The notes under the pieces are model-generated. The model was given only the letters and a program-made list of their open reading frames with translations. It was not told where the DNA came from and searched no databases. DNA of 63,491 bases from Ferrovibrio sp. GTDB taxonomy: Bacteria; Pseudomonadota; Alphaproteobacteria; Ferrovibrionales; Ferrovibrionaceae. The stretch covers positions 65,098 to 128,588 of the forward strand of contig NZ_PEKV01000009.1 of NCBI RefSeq assembly GCF_002796975.1, given 5' to 3'. Positions 25,495 through 34,300 of this stretch are shown here, one piece after another. The position numbers and the translations under genes were made by a program. The number at the start of each line of letters is the position of its first letter. Within the stretch, counting starts at the first letter, position 1.

Positions 25495-27644
25495 CGGGTC
25501 GCCCGACTGTATTGGGCGACGGCGGCGAGCAGGCGCGCAGGATCGACTGGCTTGGCGATATATCCGTCCATGCCCGAACTGGTATAGCGGTCGACTTCCT
25601 CCGGCAGCGCGCTGGCAGTGAGCGCCAGAACCGGAATTCCGGATTTGCCATCGGGCAGGGCCCGGATGCGTGCCGTGGCCTGAAGGCCATCGACCTGGGG
25701 CATATTCACATCCATCAACACGAGATCGTAACTGTTGTCAGTGACGAGATCGATGGCCTCCTGGCCACCTGCGGCGAGGGAGACCTGGTGCCCTGCCGCT
25801 TCCAGAATGGTCTGGACCAGCAGGCGGTTCACCGGATTGTCGTCGACGACAAGGGCATGTGCCGGGCGATGGCTGACCGGTTCGGCGGTCGTCAATTCGG
25901 CGGGCTGCGCAGGCGGGGCCGCTACCGGCACTTCGATCTCGAACCAGAAACAGCTGCCGGTGCCGAGTTCCGACGTCACGCCGATGCGCCCTCCCATCAG
26001 TTCGATCAGCTTTCTCGATATGGCCAGGCCGAGGCCGGTTCCGCCGAAGCGGCGGCCAATTGTGCTGTCGGCCTGCTTGAACTGCTCGAACAGTCCGCCG
26101 ATTGCGTCCGGCGCGATGCCGATGCCGGTATCACGGACTTCGATCTTCACGCTGACCCAGCCGGCCTTGGTCGGTCTGGACTGGCACGCGACCGTCACGC
26201 CGCCCTTCTGCGTGAACTTGACGGCATTGCCTGCCAGATTGGTGATGACCTGATGCAGCCGGTCCGGATCGGCCAGAACGAGGACCGGCAGATCGGGCGA
26301 AAATTCCGTCCGGATCTTAATGCCTTTCTCGCTGGCGGTCGCCTTGAGCACGGCGACTGCATCGTCGATGACGCCGTCGATTTCAACCGGCTCCGGTGAG
26401 ATCGTCACACGGCCGGCTTCCATCTTGGAGAAATCAAGGATGTCGTTGATGATGACCAGAAGCGAGCCTGCGGCATCCCGCACTGTCTGAGCGTAATCGC
26501 GCTGGCGCTCGGTCAGTTCGGTCCGGAGCAGCAGTTCGGTAAATCCGATGACGCCGTTCATCGGCGTGCGGATTTCATGGCTCATCATGGCCAGGAATTC
26601 AGACTTTGCCTGATTGGCCCGGTCTGCCTCTTCACGGGCTGCCTCGGCGGCGCGGTTCGCCTCGAACAATCCCTGTTCCAGCCGGTCACGGTTGCGGAAG
26701 CGGTTCGCAACGACAAGACCGGCGAAGGCAAGCATGCCGAGCAGGAGAACGAAGAGACCGGTTTCCAGATATAACGTCCGGTAGAAGTCGGCAAACAGTG
26801 TCGCCTTGGTACCGGAGACAATGACAGCGAGGCTGTTGCCAAAAACCAGGCCGGCCGCGGCCAAACGCGGTTTCCCGTCGCTGGCGCCGGGCGCATCCAC
26901 AACGGCACTGGGATTGGCGATGAAGGACCGGAAGACCTCAGTGCCAGCCAGAGATTGGCCGAGGATGCGTTCGTTCAGGGGCGAAATGGACATGATGACG
27001 CCGTCGCGCCGCGCCAGCCCGATGATGGAGTCTTCGCCCAGTACGAATGTGCTGAAGAAAGACGAGAAATACTGCGGGTTGGCGACCAGGATTGCGATAC
27101 CCCTGAATTCGCCGCTCGCCCCCTCGATGCGTTTCGCGAACGGGAAGTACCAGAGGCCGCTATTGAGGTCTTTGAATGTCTTCCCGATATAGGGAAGGTC
27201 GGTGTCGTGCGTTTTCAGATACTGGAAGTGTTCGCGTTCGCTGATGTTGATCGGGCGGGCGCCCGCATCGCGGCCATAGACCACGACATTCCCGTCGGCG
27301 TCGGCAATGACAATATTCCGGAAGATCGGCGAGTTGTGCTGAATGCGAATCAGAACGTCCTGCAGGTTCTTCGGGGTGGTGATAGCGGTGGAAAGATACT
27401 CCCGGTAAGCCTCGACCGAGGCATCGAGCGCCAGCACCATCAGTTCAAAGGCGCGGGTACTGTGTTCGGTGGCGACCTTCGACGTGCTGGTGAGGGTGCT
27501 TTTGGCGCGTGCGATCTCCTGGTGATATCGATCGTACTGATAGAAGACAAAGACCAGGCAGAGGCCGCATGCCACCGCGAGGGCAATGGCGGCGGTGCGT
27601 CGGTAGGATCGGGCTTTCCGCTGCTGTATTTCGCGAAACGGCAT
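25491..27644 (-). CDS. Hybrid sensor histidine kinase/response regulator
   Basis: 717-residue inner-membrane sensor. Order: TM1 (about residues 18-38), a periplasmic dCache-like sensor to about 290, TM2 (about 295-317), a coiled linker, HisKA with the His in [12 protein letters not shown], HATPase with NLAGNAVKF (N box), DTGIGI (G1) and FGGTGLGLA (G2), then a receiver with DD in [10 protein letters not shown], phospho-acceptor Asp in [14 protein letters not shown] and the Lys in IAKPV. Start ATG 27644 was chosen over an in-frame TTG 39 nt upstream. No separate output regulator is adjacent, so phosphotransfer partners are elsewhere. Confidence 0.93.
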   Translation of the reverse strand: MPFREIQQRKARSYRRTAAIALAVACGLCLVFVFYQYDRYHQEIARAKSTLTSTSKVATEHSTRAFELMVLALDASVEAYREYLSTAITTPKNLQDVLIRIQHNSPIFRNIVIADADGNVVVYGRDAGARPINISEREHFQYLKTHDTDLPYIGKTFKDLNSGLWYFPFAKRIEGASGEFRGIAILVANPQYFSSFFSTFVLGEDSIIGLARRDGVIMSISPLNERILGQSLAGTEVFRSFIANPSAVVDAPGASDGKPRLAAAGLVFGNSLAVIVSGTKATLFADFYRTLYLETGLFVLLLGMLAFAGLVVANRFRNRDRLEQGLFEANRAAEAAREEADRANQAKSEFLAMMSHEIRTPMNGVIGFTELLLRTELTERQRDYAQTVRDAAGSLLVIINDILDFSKMEAGRVTISPEPVEIDGVIDDAVAVLKATASEKGIKIRTEFSPDLPVLVLADPDRLHQVITNLAGNAVKFTQKGGVTVACQSRPTKAGWVSVKIEVRDTGIGIAPDAIGGLFEQFKQADSTIGRRFGGTGLGLAISRKLIELMGGRIGVTSELGTGSCFWFEIEVPVAAPPAQPAELTTAEPVSHRPAHALVVDDNPVNRLLVQTILEAAGHQVSLAAGGQEAIDLVTDNSYDLVLMDVNMPQVDGLQATARIRALPDGKSGIPVLALTASALPEEVDRYTSSGMDGYIAKPVDPARLLAAVAQYSRATR

Positions 27645-27815
27645 GCCTGAATCCTGCAATACTGCTTCGGGGACGGCAACCAAAACCAGCAGTCACCGGT
27701 CCTGCCGCTTAAAATAGCAGGCTGGGTCGGCCTGCAGGAGTGCAGCCGGTCCGAGTCTGGCATCGGATAGCGTGACCCGCACGTGAAGGTGGTATTCACG
27801 CCGGGAATGCGGAGG

Positions 27816-27833
27816 TTATCAAGTCGTAACTCT
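27816..27833 (+). promoter_or_regulatory. Shared upstream element, copy 1
   Basis: TTATCAAGTCGTAACTCT, identical over 18 bp to 28867-28884. It ends 32 bp before the ATG of the first PAS_5 gene; the other copy ends 33 bp before its paralogue. A common promoter or operator is the simplest reading. Confidence 0.6.
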
Positions 27834-27865
27834 TCTTGTCAGCCACGATCCGCTAGACCGGCGGC

Positions 27866-28405
27866 ATGAATGCCGTTTTCAAGCCCCCGACGCTGCAGCA
27901 GCGGAATATCGCGGCACTGCGCAGTCATCTTGCGCAGGTGCAGTCGGCGCGTCTGGCTGAATTCATCCACTACATGCTGTCGATTCATCCGGCAGACCGG
28001 CTGCCGTCACGAGGTGACTTCGATCCACTGAATATTCCCGGTCTGCTGTCCAGCGTGGTGCTGGTCACGGTGCATCGCGAGGACGCGCGTACGCGATTCA
28101 AGATGAAGGTGGTGGGACAGGATGTGATCGATGCCTCTCCCGTGAAGATCGGCCAGCGCTATCTCGACGAGATCATCGCCGAACTGCCGGGTGCCTCCGT
28201 CATTGTAGACACGCGACAGAAAGTTCTCGACACCGGCGTTGCCTATCTGCGCCAGGGCCCACCCACCATGCCCTTCACCTTCAAAATGACGGTGCTGGAA
28301 TACGTGCATTGCCCGCTGGCCGAGGACGGCGAGACCATCGACCAGATTGTGTCGTTCTTCAGCTATCGCGGCCATCGCGGCGCGCCGACCTCGCCTTCGC
28401 TCTAA
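27866..28405 (+). CDS. PAS_5-type single-domain protein, paralogue 1
   Basis: 179 residues, cytoplasmic, one PAS-like domain of the alphaproteobacterial PAS_5 type (DUF1330-like small sensors with LPSRxxFDPLxIPGLL). Seen: FIHYMLSIHPADRLPSRGDFDPLNIPGLL, FKMKVVGQDVIDASPVKIGQRYLDE, and the C-terminal EYVHCPLAEDGETIDQIVSFFSY strand. No output domain, so it is a stand-alone sensor or heme/ligand pocket of unknown partner. Its paralogue lies 0.5 kb downstream with a VOC gene in opposite orientation between them. Stop overlaps the VOC stop by 4 nt. Confidence 0.82.
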   Translation: MNAVFKPPTLQQRNIAALRSHLAQVQSARLAEFIHYMLSIHPADRLPSRGDFDPLNIPGLLSSVVLVTVHREDARTRFKMKVVGQDVIDASPVKIGQRYLDEIIAELPGASVIVDTRQKVLDTGVAYLRQGPPTMPFTFKMTVLEYVHCPLAEDGETIDQIVSFFSYRGHRGAPTSPSL

Positions 28406-28803
28406 GGGAGGTCAGCGGCGTGCACGAAGCAGAGCTTGTTGCCTTCGGGATCGCGGCAATAGGCTCCGTAATAGTCAGTATTGTAATGCGGCCGCAGGCC
28501 CGGTTTGCCTTCGTCGCTGCCGCCTTGTGCCATCGCTGTCTGCCAGGCCAGTTGCACCGCTTCCTGTGATGGCGCGGCGAAAGAAACCTGCCAGCCGTTG
28601 CCCCAGGTGGCCGGCAGGCCGTTGAATGGCAGTTGAACGACGAATTGTGGCCAACGCTGGCCCGGCCGTTGCCAGATAGCTCCGTCTGGTCCGCCGTCAG
28701 GCTCGAAGGGTTGGCGCTCCAGCCCGAAATGAAGCAGCACCTTGTCATAGAATTCGATCATGCGATTCAGATTCCGCGCGCCGACCTGGATATGGCTGAA
28801 CAT
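28402..28803 (-). CDS. VOC-superfamily (glyoxalase/bleomycin-resistance fold) protein
   Basis: 133 residues with one VOC domain: MFSHIQVGARNLNRMIEFYDKVL at the N-terminus (first metal-ligand His4), and GAYCRDPEGNKLCFVHAADLP at the C-terminus, the usual end of the fold. Members include glyoxalases and ring-cleavage dioxygenases; this small one is more like an uncharacterised lyase or binding protein. It sits between the two PAS_5 genes in opposite orientation. Confidence 0.85.
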   Translation of the reverse strand: MFSHIQVGARNLNRMIEFYDKVLLHFGLERQPFEPDGGPDGAIWQRPGQRWPQFVVQLPFNGLPATWGNGWQVSFAAPSQEAVQLAWQTAMAQGGSDEGKPGLRPHYNTDYYGAYCRDPEGNKLCFVHAADLP

Positions 28804-28866
28804 GAATGCCTCCGTATTCGCTGCCTGTCCGCAGGTTATGCATTCTGCATCTATCTTGGCGTGACC

Positions 28867-28884
28867 TTATCAAGTCGTAACTCT
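28867..28884 (+). promoter_or_regulatory. Shared upstream element, copy 2
   Basis: Same 18-bp TTATCAAGTCGTAACTCT as at 27816, ending 33 bp before the second PAS_5 ATG. Downstream a TATAAG (28905-28910) could be a -10 box. Confidence 0.6.
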
Positions 28885-28917
28885 CCCTCAGCGGGAAGAT
28901 CGGCTATAAGCCTAGCC

Positions 28918-29430
28918 ATGAAAGCCGCTCCCAAATCCCTCGTCCTGTCGCAGCGAAACATCGCGACGCTGCGGAATTTCTTGCCGAAGGTGCAGCAGCC
29001 GGGCGTGGCGCGGTTCATTCACTACATGCTGTCGATCCATCCTGCCGAACGGCTGCCGTCGCGCCGGCTGTTCGACCCGTTGGCCATCCCTGGGCTGCTG
29101 TCCGGCGTGGCGCTGGCGGCGGTGGAGCGCGATGGCCAGCAGGTGCGATTACGCATGAAGGTGGTGGGGCAGGATTTGGTCGATGCGTCGCCGGTGCGAC
29201 TGGCGCAACGGTATGTCGATGAGGTGCTGCTTGATCTGCCCGGCGCCGAGGTGATTCTGAAAAGCCGCTTGCAGGTTGTCGAAACCGGTTGCGCCTATCT
29301 CCGGCGCGGTGCGCCTTCCATGCCCTTCACCTATCGGATGACAGCGCTGGAATATGTGCATTGCCCGCTATCGGAAGACGGTGAAACCGTCGATCAGATC
29401 GTCTCCTATTTCAGTTACAGGAAGACCTGA
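28918..29430 (+). CDS. PAS_5-type single-domain protein, paralogue 2
   Basis: 170 residues, clearly paralogous to the gene at 27866 along its whole length: QRNIATLRNFLPKVQQ, FIHYMLSIHPAERLPSRRLFDPL, MKVVGQDLVDASPVRLAQRY and EYVHCPLSEDGETVDQIVSYFSY. ATG 28918 is preceded by the shared upstream element; a longer in-frame start would overlap the VOC gene and is rejected. A recent local duplication that carried its promoter is the likely origin. Ligand and partner unknown. Confidence 0.82.
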   Translation: MKAAPKSLVLSQRNIATLRNFLPKVQQPGVARFIHYMLSIHPAERLPSRRLFDPLAIPGLLSGVALAAVERDGQQVRLRMKVVGQDLVDASPVRLAQRYVDEVLLDLPGAEVILKSRLQVVETGCAYLRRGAPSMPFTYRMTALEYVHCPLSEDGETVDQIVSYFSYRKT

Positions 29431-29483
29431 TCTTCTGCTGCATTGCGGCAAAATCTGTAACCTCCGTTTTAAAAAATAATCAC

Positions 29484-29509
29484 GGAACGGGCGGACGTCA
29501 TCTTCCGTT
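29484..29509 (+). promoter_or_regulatory. Sigma-EcfG (general stress response) promoter
   Basis: GGAAC (29484-29488), 17-bp spacer, CGTT (29506-29509): an exact fit to the alphaproteobacterial EcfG consensus. It stands 43 bp before the ATG of the small protein at 29553 and downstream of the PAS_5 gene stop. Motif match is seen; use by EcfG is inferred. Confidence 0.65.
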
Positions 29510-29552
29510 AGAGGCCCCGATCAAAGCGGTGTCAGAACGGGGAGGCCGGACC

Positions 29553-29837
29553 ATGGCGACCTATTACTTTGTCGTAGCAGAAGACGATATGTGGTGGGTC
29601 CGTGTGCGTGGCAGGACCTATGGTGGTTTCCTGATGCGCAGTCATGCCGTGAAGCAGGCCGTTCATTCCGCCCGCAAATGCCGTGGCGAGGCGCATGTGG
29701 TGGTGCAGGAGCCGCAGTTCCGCTGGCGCATCGAATGGTCGAGCCTGGGTGAGGCCAGTGAGAGTCAGGCGCTGGATCAGGCGATGCCGCCGATCATGGT
29801 GGAGCCTGCACCGCAGGACGGTCTGGCCGCAGGCTGA
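29553..29837 (+). CDS. Small DUF2188-like protein
   Basis: 94 residues with a beta-beta-alpha-beta-beta pattern: ATYYFVVAEDDMWWVRVRGR, SHAVKQAVHSARKCRGEAHVVVQEP and FRWRIEW. The pattern resembles DUF2188 stress proteins but the match is by eye and loose. The C-terminus (after about 70) is Ala/Pro-rich and likely disordered. ATG 29553 follows GGGGAGG; an upstream in-frame start at 29529 lacks such a site. An EcfG-type promoter 43 bp upstream suggests induction in the general stress response. Confidence 0.7.
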   Translation: MATYYFVVAEDDMWWVRVRGRTYGGFLMRSHAVKQAVHSARKCRGEAHVVVQEPQFRWRIEWSSLGEASESQALDQAMPPIMVEPAPQDGLAAG

Positions 29838-29917
29838 CCGCGAAGCTGCGCTGCCGGTAGGCAGGCCTCCGCTTCCTCGCTAGGCTGTTGCCGTCTTTCA
29901 GATGGCAGACGCGGACC

Positions 29918-30889
29918 ATGACCGATCATCGACTTGAACCGACTCCCGAAAATGTTCACTGGGGCTTTTTCGACGCGACATTGAAGCCGGCGCTGAGCGT
30001 GGCGTCCGGCGCCAGTGTCACCATCCGCACCGTTTCCGGCGGCCCCGATATCCTGCCACCGCAGGGCAGCGGCCTGGCCGTGCTGCCCGAACACCGCCGC
30101 ATCGTCGAGACGTTGAAGCCGGTACTGCCCGGCCATATCCTGACCGGCCCGGTGGCGATCGAAGGCGCTGAGCCCGGCGACGTGCTGGAAGTGCGCATCG
30201 ACGATGTGCGGCTGATCCAGGATTGGGGCTGGAATGCCAACCGCCCGCTGCGCGGGTCGCTGCCGCATCGCTTTCCCGAACAGCGTATTCTGCAGATTCC
30301 GATCAATCGCAATGCCATGACGGCAGCCTGCCCCTGGGGCTCCACGGTGCCGCTGCGGCCGTTCTTCGGCGTGATGGGCGTGGCACCGCCGCCGAATTAC
30401 GGCCGCGTCTCGACCATCGAGCCACGCGAATACGGCGGCAACATCGACAATCGCGAACTGATTCCCGGCACAGTGTTGTATCTGCCAGTCTTCGTCCCTG
30501 GCGCGCTGTTCTCCACCGGCGATGGCCATGCCTGTCAGGGCGACGGCGAGGTGAATCTGACGGCACTGGAAACCGCGCTGGAAGGCGACTTCACCTTCGT
30601 GCTGCACAAGGAGCGCAGGCTGCCGCGTCCGCGCGCCGTGACACCAACCCATCTGATCACCATGGCCTTCGATCCCGATCTGGACGATGCCGCCACGCGG
30701 GCACTGGAAGACATGATCGATGCTTTGGTCAGTATCGCTGGTCTGGCCGCCAACGATGCTTATGCGCTCTGCAGCCTCGGCTGCGACCTACGCATCACCC
30801 AGCTGGTCGATGGCAACAAGGGGGTGCATGCGATGCTGCCCTTTGAGCTGCTGCCGCGGGTGAAGGCCGAGGCGATTCCCGGATTCTGA
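29918..30889 (+). CDS. Acetamidase/formamidase family protein
   Basis: 323-residue amidase of the FmdA/AmdA fold that releases ammonia from short amides. Seen: the VTIRTVSGGPDILPP segment near residue 30-45, LTGPVAIEGAEPGDVLEVRI, the GTVLYLPVFVPGALFSTGDGHACQGDGEVN hallmark (metal and catalytic residues, residues about 188-218) and ALCSLGCDLRITQLVDGNKGVHAMLP. ATG 29918 gives the family-like MTDHRLEPTPENVHWGFF start. No amide transporter is adjacent. Confidence 0.88.
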   Translation: MTDHRLEPTPENVHWGFFDATLKPALSVASGASVTIRTVSGGPDILPPQGSGLAVLPEHRRIVETLKPVLPGHILTGPVAIEGAEPGDVLEVRIDDVRLIQDWGWNANRPLRGSLPHRFPEQRILQIPINRNAMTAACPWGSTVPLRPFFGVMGVAPPPNYGRVSTIEPREYGGNIDNRELIPGTVLYLPVFVPGALFSTGDGHACQGDGEVNLTALETALEGDFTFVLHKERRLPRPRAVTPTHLITMAFDPDLDDAATRALEDMIDALVSIAGLAANDAYALCSLGCDLRITQLVDGNKGVHAMLPFELLPRVKAEAIPGF

Positions 30890-31057
30890 CCGGGTTTCCG
30901 CGCCTTTCACGGGCGTCGGCACGACCCAAAATTGACACAGTTCCGCGCGACCCTGTCTTCAAAGCTGAGCCGTGCCATGTCGCACATGGAGAGCGCCATC
31001 GCATGTCCTTTCAGCGCGCCGCATCGAAGCGTCGATGCCGCCCGAAGGAGGATCGTT

Positions 31058-31462
31058 ATGGCCCATGTCACGCATCACCATCCGCAGGAAGATCGCCATC
31101 TCGGGCTGGTTGCAGGCCATTGGAAAGGCAGGCGCTGGGAGGACTGGGCCAATATGGCTTTCGGCCTGCTTCTGGCATTGTCGCCCTGGCTGTTGCGATT
31201 CACCGGCCTTGAAGGGGCCACGCTGAATGCCGTGATCATCGGCGGCCTGATCTGCGCGCTCTCGGCGCTTGCGCTCACTTTGCTGGATCGCTGGGAAGCC
31301 TATATCAGCGGCCTGCTTGGCATCTGGGCGATGTTGTCGCCCTGGCTGATCGGTTTCACCGCCTATGACATGGCAATGCTGGCCCATATCGGGCTCGGCG
31401 CATTGGTGGTCGCAGTGGCGGCCATCGAAATCTGGCAGAGCGGCGCGCCCGACGCCGCGTAA
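31058..31462 (+). CDS. SPW-repeat membrane protein 1
   Basis: 134 residues with four hydrophobic segments and two SPW repeats: ALSPWLLRFTG and MLSPWLIGFTA. The N-terminus is His-rich and cytoplasmic-looking (HVTHHHPQEDRH). SPW proteins are small inner-membrane proteins of unknown function. ATG 31058 follows AAGGAGGAT. A TTGACA at 30932-30937 may be part of the promoter. A paralogue follows 72 bp downstream. Confidence 0.87.
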   Translation: MAHVTHHHPQEDRHLGLVAGHWKGRRWEDWANMAFGLLLALSPWLLRFTGLEGATLNAVIIGGLICALSALALTLLDRWEAYISGLLGIWAMLSPWLIGFTAYDMAMLAHIGLGALVVAVAAIEIWQSGAPDAA

Positions 31463-31534
31463 GATTTTCGGGCCTCGAACCGCCGGCACAGGTCGGTATG
31501 GCAAGTCGCTCCTGCTGCCGGCAGGAGGTGTCGC

Positions 31535-31942
31535 ATGCTGAAACCTTATCTGTCCCGCCACTGGCAGGCCAGGAAACACTGGCAGGACTGGGCCGATCTC
31601 CTGCTCGGCCTTGCCGTGCTGGCGTCACCCTGGTTGCTGGATTTCAGCACCAGTGCCGCGCCGACCTGGAATGCGGTGATCGTCGGCAGTGCCGTGATCG
31701 TCCTCTCGGCGGTCGCGATCGCGCATCTGGAGCCGTGGGAAGAGTGGTTGCAGATCGGGCTTGGTCTGTGGCTGATCGTGTCGAGCTGGATGCTGGATTA
31801 TGGTGAGGCGCATAAAGCGCTAGCCTGCCATGTCGGCCTCGGCCTGATAATCACCCTGCTGGCCGCCTCCGAACTCTGGGAAGAGAGCCAGGGCGGGGAA
31901 GCAGGGCAGGGTGATAGTCAGCAGGAGCTGAAGCTGCACTAG
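31535..31942 (+). CDS. SPW-repeat membrane protein 2
   Basis: 135 residues, paralogue of the preceding gene: WADLLLGLAVLASPWLLDFS and LWLIVSSWMLDY carry the two SPW-type repeats (the second degenerate, SSW), with four hydrophobic segments and a polar C-terminal tail ESQGGEAGQGDSQQE. ATG 31535 follows GCAGGAGG. The pair is probably an operon. Function not known; heterodimer formation is a reasonable guess. Confidence 0.86.
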   Translation: MLKPYLSRHWQARKHWQDWADLLLGLAVLASPWLLDFSTSAAPTWNAVIVGSAVIVLSAVAIAHLEPWEEWLQIGLGLWLIVSSWMLDYGEAHKALACHVGLGLIITLLAASELWEESQGGEAGQGDSQQELKLH

Positions 31943-31957
31943 TCCGCAAAGGAAGAA

Positions 31958-31981
31958 CGGCCCGGGATTTCTCCCGGGCCG
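31958..31981. terminator. Bidirectional terminator-like hairpin between SPW2 and nrdA
   Basis: CGGCCCGGGA (31958-31967), loop TTTC, TCCCGGGCCG (31972-31981): a perfect 10-bp GC stem in a convergent gap. Pyrimidine-rich rather than pure U tracts follow on either strand, so strength is uncertain. Confidence 0.65.
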
Positions 31982-32009
31982 CTGATCTTCTCCCCAACTC
32001 GCTGTCAGC

Positions 32010-33935
32010 TTACTGGCAGGAGAGGCATTCGTCGTAATCGACCGCTTCGCGCGGACCACCCGAAGCAGTGGCAGCCGCCATGGCGGCGAGCGGCAGTTCC
32101 ACCTGCGGCGGGACACCCATCGGGCGCTCGCCTTCGTTGACCTTGCCGTTCAGCGGGATCGAAACCACATTCGTCGTGGTCTTTTCCGCCACGCCCTTGC
32201 CGGACACCGTCTCCGCGCGCTGGATCGACAGCGAGCGGCAGTAGTAGAGGCTCTTGACGCCCTTCTTCCAGGCCTGGAAGTGGATCTGGTGCAGGTCGCG
32301 CTTATGCACGTTGGCCGGCAGGAAGATGTTCAGGCTCTGTGCCTGGCAGATATAGGGCGTGCGGTCGGCCGCGAGGTCGATCAGCCAGCGCTGGTCGATC
32401 TCGAAGGCGGTCTTGAACACGGCCTTCTCGTCATCCGACAGGAATTCGAGATGCTGCACCGAGCCACCGTTGGTGGTGATCGACGACCAGGTTTCGTCAT
32501 CGTTCTTCTCGTATTGCGCCAGCGTCTTTTCCAGATAGCTGTTGCGCACCGAGAAGGAGCCCGACAGCGTCTTGTGCGTGAAGGCATTGGCGACGTTCGG
32601 CTCGATGCCGGGCGAAGCGCCGCCGGCGATGATCGAGATCGACGCGGTCGGCGCGATCGCGATCTTGTGCGAGAAGCGCTCCATGATGCCGTATTCGGCG
32701 GCATCCAGGCAGGCGCCGCGCTCTTCGGCAAGCTTGCGCGAAGCTGCGTCGGAATGTTCCTTCACATGCTTGAAGATGGTGCGGTTCCACACCTTGGCCA
32801 TCACGCTTTCCCACGGCACGCCATTGGCCTGCAGGAAGGAGTGGAAGCCCATCACACCGAGACCGACCGAACGCTCGCGTTCGGCGGCGTAGCGCGCCTT
32901 GCTCATGCTGTCCGGCGCATTGGCGATGAAGTCGCTCAGCACGTTGTCGAGGAAACGCAGGCAGTCCTCGATGAACAGCGGATGTTCTTTCCACTCATGG
33001 AAGTATTCCAGGTTCAGCGACGACAGGCAGCACACAGCCGTGCGCTGCACGCCATGGTGGTCGATACCGGTGGGCAGCGTGATCTCGCTGCACAGGTTCG
33101 AGGTCTTGACCCGCAGGCCTGCCAGCTTGTGATGTTCCGGCAGGGCGCGGTTCACATGGTCGATGTTGACGATGTAGGGCTCGCCGGTCTCGATGCGGGC
33201 GGTGAGGATGCGGATCCACAATGCGCGGGCCGAGACGCTGCGCTGCACGGTCTGGTCATGCGGGCTCAGCAGGGCCCACTGCTCGTCGGCCTCCACGGCG
33301 CGCATGAAGGCGTCCGAGATCAGGATGCCGTTATGCAGGTTCAGCGCCTTGCGGTTCGGATCACCGCCAGTGGGGCGGCGGATTTCGATGAATTCCTCGA
33401 TTTCCGGATGGTCGATCGGCAGGTAGCAGGCGGCTGATCCACGGCGCAGCGAGCCCTGGCTGATCGCCAGCGTCAGGCTGTCCATCACGCGGATGAAGGG
33501 GATGATGCCCGAGGTCTTGCCGTTCTGACCGACCTTTTCGCCGATCGAACGCAGGTTGCCCCAGTAGCTGCCGATGCCACCGCCGCGCGCCGCGAGCCAG
33601 ACATTCTCGTTCCACAGACCCAGAATACCATCCAAGCTGTCATTGGCTTCGTTCAGGAAGCAGCTGATCGGCAGGCCGCGATTGGTGCCGCCATTCGACA
33701 GTACCGGCGTCGAAGGCATGAACCAGAGCTTGCTGATATAGCCATACATGCGCTGGGCATGGGCGGTGTCGTCGGCATAGTGACCGGCCACGCGGGCGAA
33801 CAGATCCTGGTAGGACTCGCCGGGCAGCAGGTAACGGTCATCCAGGGTGGCCTTGCCGAAATCGGTGAGGAGGCGGTCGCGGCTGCGGTCGACGTCGATA
33901 CGGATGCCGCGTTCGGTCTGCAGAGTGTTGAGCAC
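32010..33935 (-). CDS. nrdA: Class I ribonucleotide reductase alpha (catalytic) subunit
   Basis: Reduces ribonucleoside diphosphates to deoxy forms. 641 residues from the GTG at 33935, which follows GAGGGGACACAATCC; no ATG start exists nearby. Seen: PSTPVLSNGGTNRGLPISCFLN with the first active-site Cys, NLCSEITLP with the second/third Cys region, IAPTASISIIAGGASPGIEP and the C-terminal swinging pair DECLSCQ. The N-terminus begins directly with the ten-stranded barrel region and has no ATP cone, so allosteric on/off control by dATP in NrdA is absent. Partner NrdB is encoded at 22.7 kb. Confidence 0.95.
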   Translation of the reverse strand: MLNTLQTERGIRIDVDRSRDRLLTDFGKATLDDRYLLPGESYQDLFARVAGHYADDTAHAQRMYGYISKLWFMPSTPVLSNGGTNRGLPISCFLNEANDSLDGILGLWNENVWLAARGGGIGSYWGNLRSIGEKVGQNGKTSGIIPFIRVMDSLTLAISQGSLRRGSAACYLPIDHPEIEEFIEIRRPTGGDPNRKALNLHNGILISDAFMRAVEADEQWALLSPHDQTVQRSVSARALWIRILTARIETGEPYIVNIDHVNRALPEHHKLAGLRVKTSNLCSEITLPTGIDHHGVQRTAVCCLSSLNLEYFHEWKEHPLFIEDCLRFLDNVLSDFIANAPDSMSKARYAAERERSVGLGVMGFHSFLQANGVPWESVMAKVWNRTIFKHVKEHSDAASRKLAEERGACLDAAEYGIMERFSHKIAIAPTASISIIAGGASPGIEPNVANAFTHKTLSGSFSVRNSYLEKTLAQYEKNDDETWSSITTNGGSVQHLEFLSDDEKAVFKTAFEIDQRWLIDLAADRTPYICQAQSLNIFLPANVHKRDLHQIHFQAWKKGVKSLYYCRSLSIQRAETVSGKGVAEKTTTNVVSIPLNGKVNEGERPMGVPPQVELPLAAMAAATASGGPREAVDYDECLSCQ

Positions 33936-33958
33936 GGATTGTGTCCCCTCATTTATCG

Positions 33959-33991
33959 CGGTCGGGGTTTCGCCATTGCGGGGCCCGACCG
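33959..33991 (-). other. Leader hairpin of nrdA
   Basis: Plus-strand arms CGGTCGGG (33959-33966) and CCCGACCG (33984-33991) form an 8-bp stem with a 17-nt loop in the nrdA mRNA leader, ending about 10 nt before its Shine-Dalgarno sequence. Regulatory role inferred only. Confidence 0.4.
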
Positions 33992-34138
33992 GCCGTAAAT
34001 CATGAAATCTCAAGGTTCCGTCCGTTGCTCTGTCCCGGCGGCCGCGCACCCCGCCCTTTCACCTCCGGAATCCCACAAAAAGGCCCCAAATCGGGCTTCC
34101 GGAAGCGGCGCAGCGTCGTTACGAAACAGGTCCAACGA

Positions 34139-34154
34139 ACACTAGATATGGTAC
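34139..34154 (-). promoter_or_regulatory. Possible NrdR box upstream of nrdA
   Basis: ACACTAGATATGGTAC matches the NrdR consensus ACACWATATATWGTGT at 12 of 16 positions, about 205 bp upstream of the nrdA start. A second box at the usual one-turn-multiple distance (near 34172) matches only about 9 of 16. Treat as tentative. Confidence 0.3.
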
Positions 34155-34300
34155 TCATCGTTAAAAGAGGGTCAATACAGTGTATGTGACGGCGCTGTAA
34201 AAAAACCTGTTGACGGACTCCCAGTAGCGTGAACCCCCTGATTTTATGCCGCGTCGCGCACGGTGGGTGTTTTTGGGCCGCCGTGAAAATCTTATCCCCG

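Noticed and set aside
27645-27683. Upstream TTG-initiated extension of the hybrid histidine kinase
   Set aside because: The ATG at 27644 has AGGA upstream and gives the basic stretch directly before TM1; the extension adds non-conserved residues.
33936-34049. Longer nrdA start at 34049
   Set aside because: Would encode a basic, unusual leader through the leader hairpin; the GTG at 33935 has GAGGGG at a suitable distance.
34172-34187. Second NrdR box beside the candidate at 34139
   Set aside because: Only about 9 of 16 positions match; offset is not the usual spacing.
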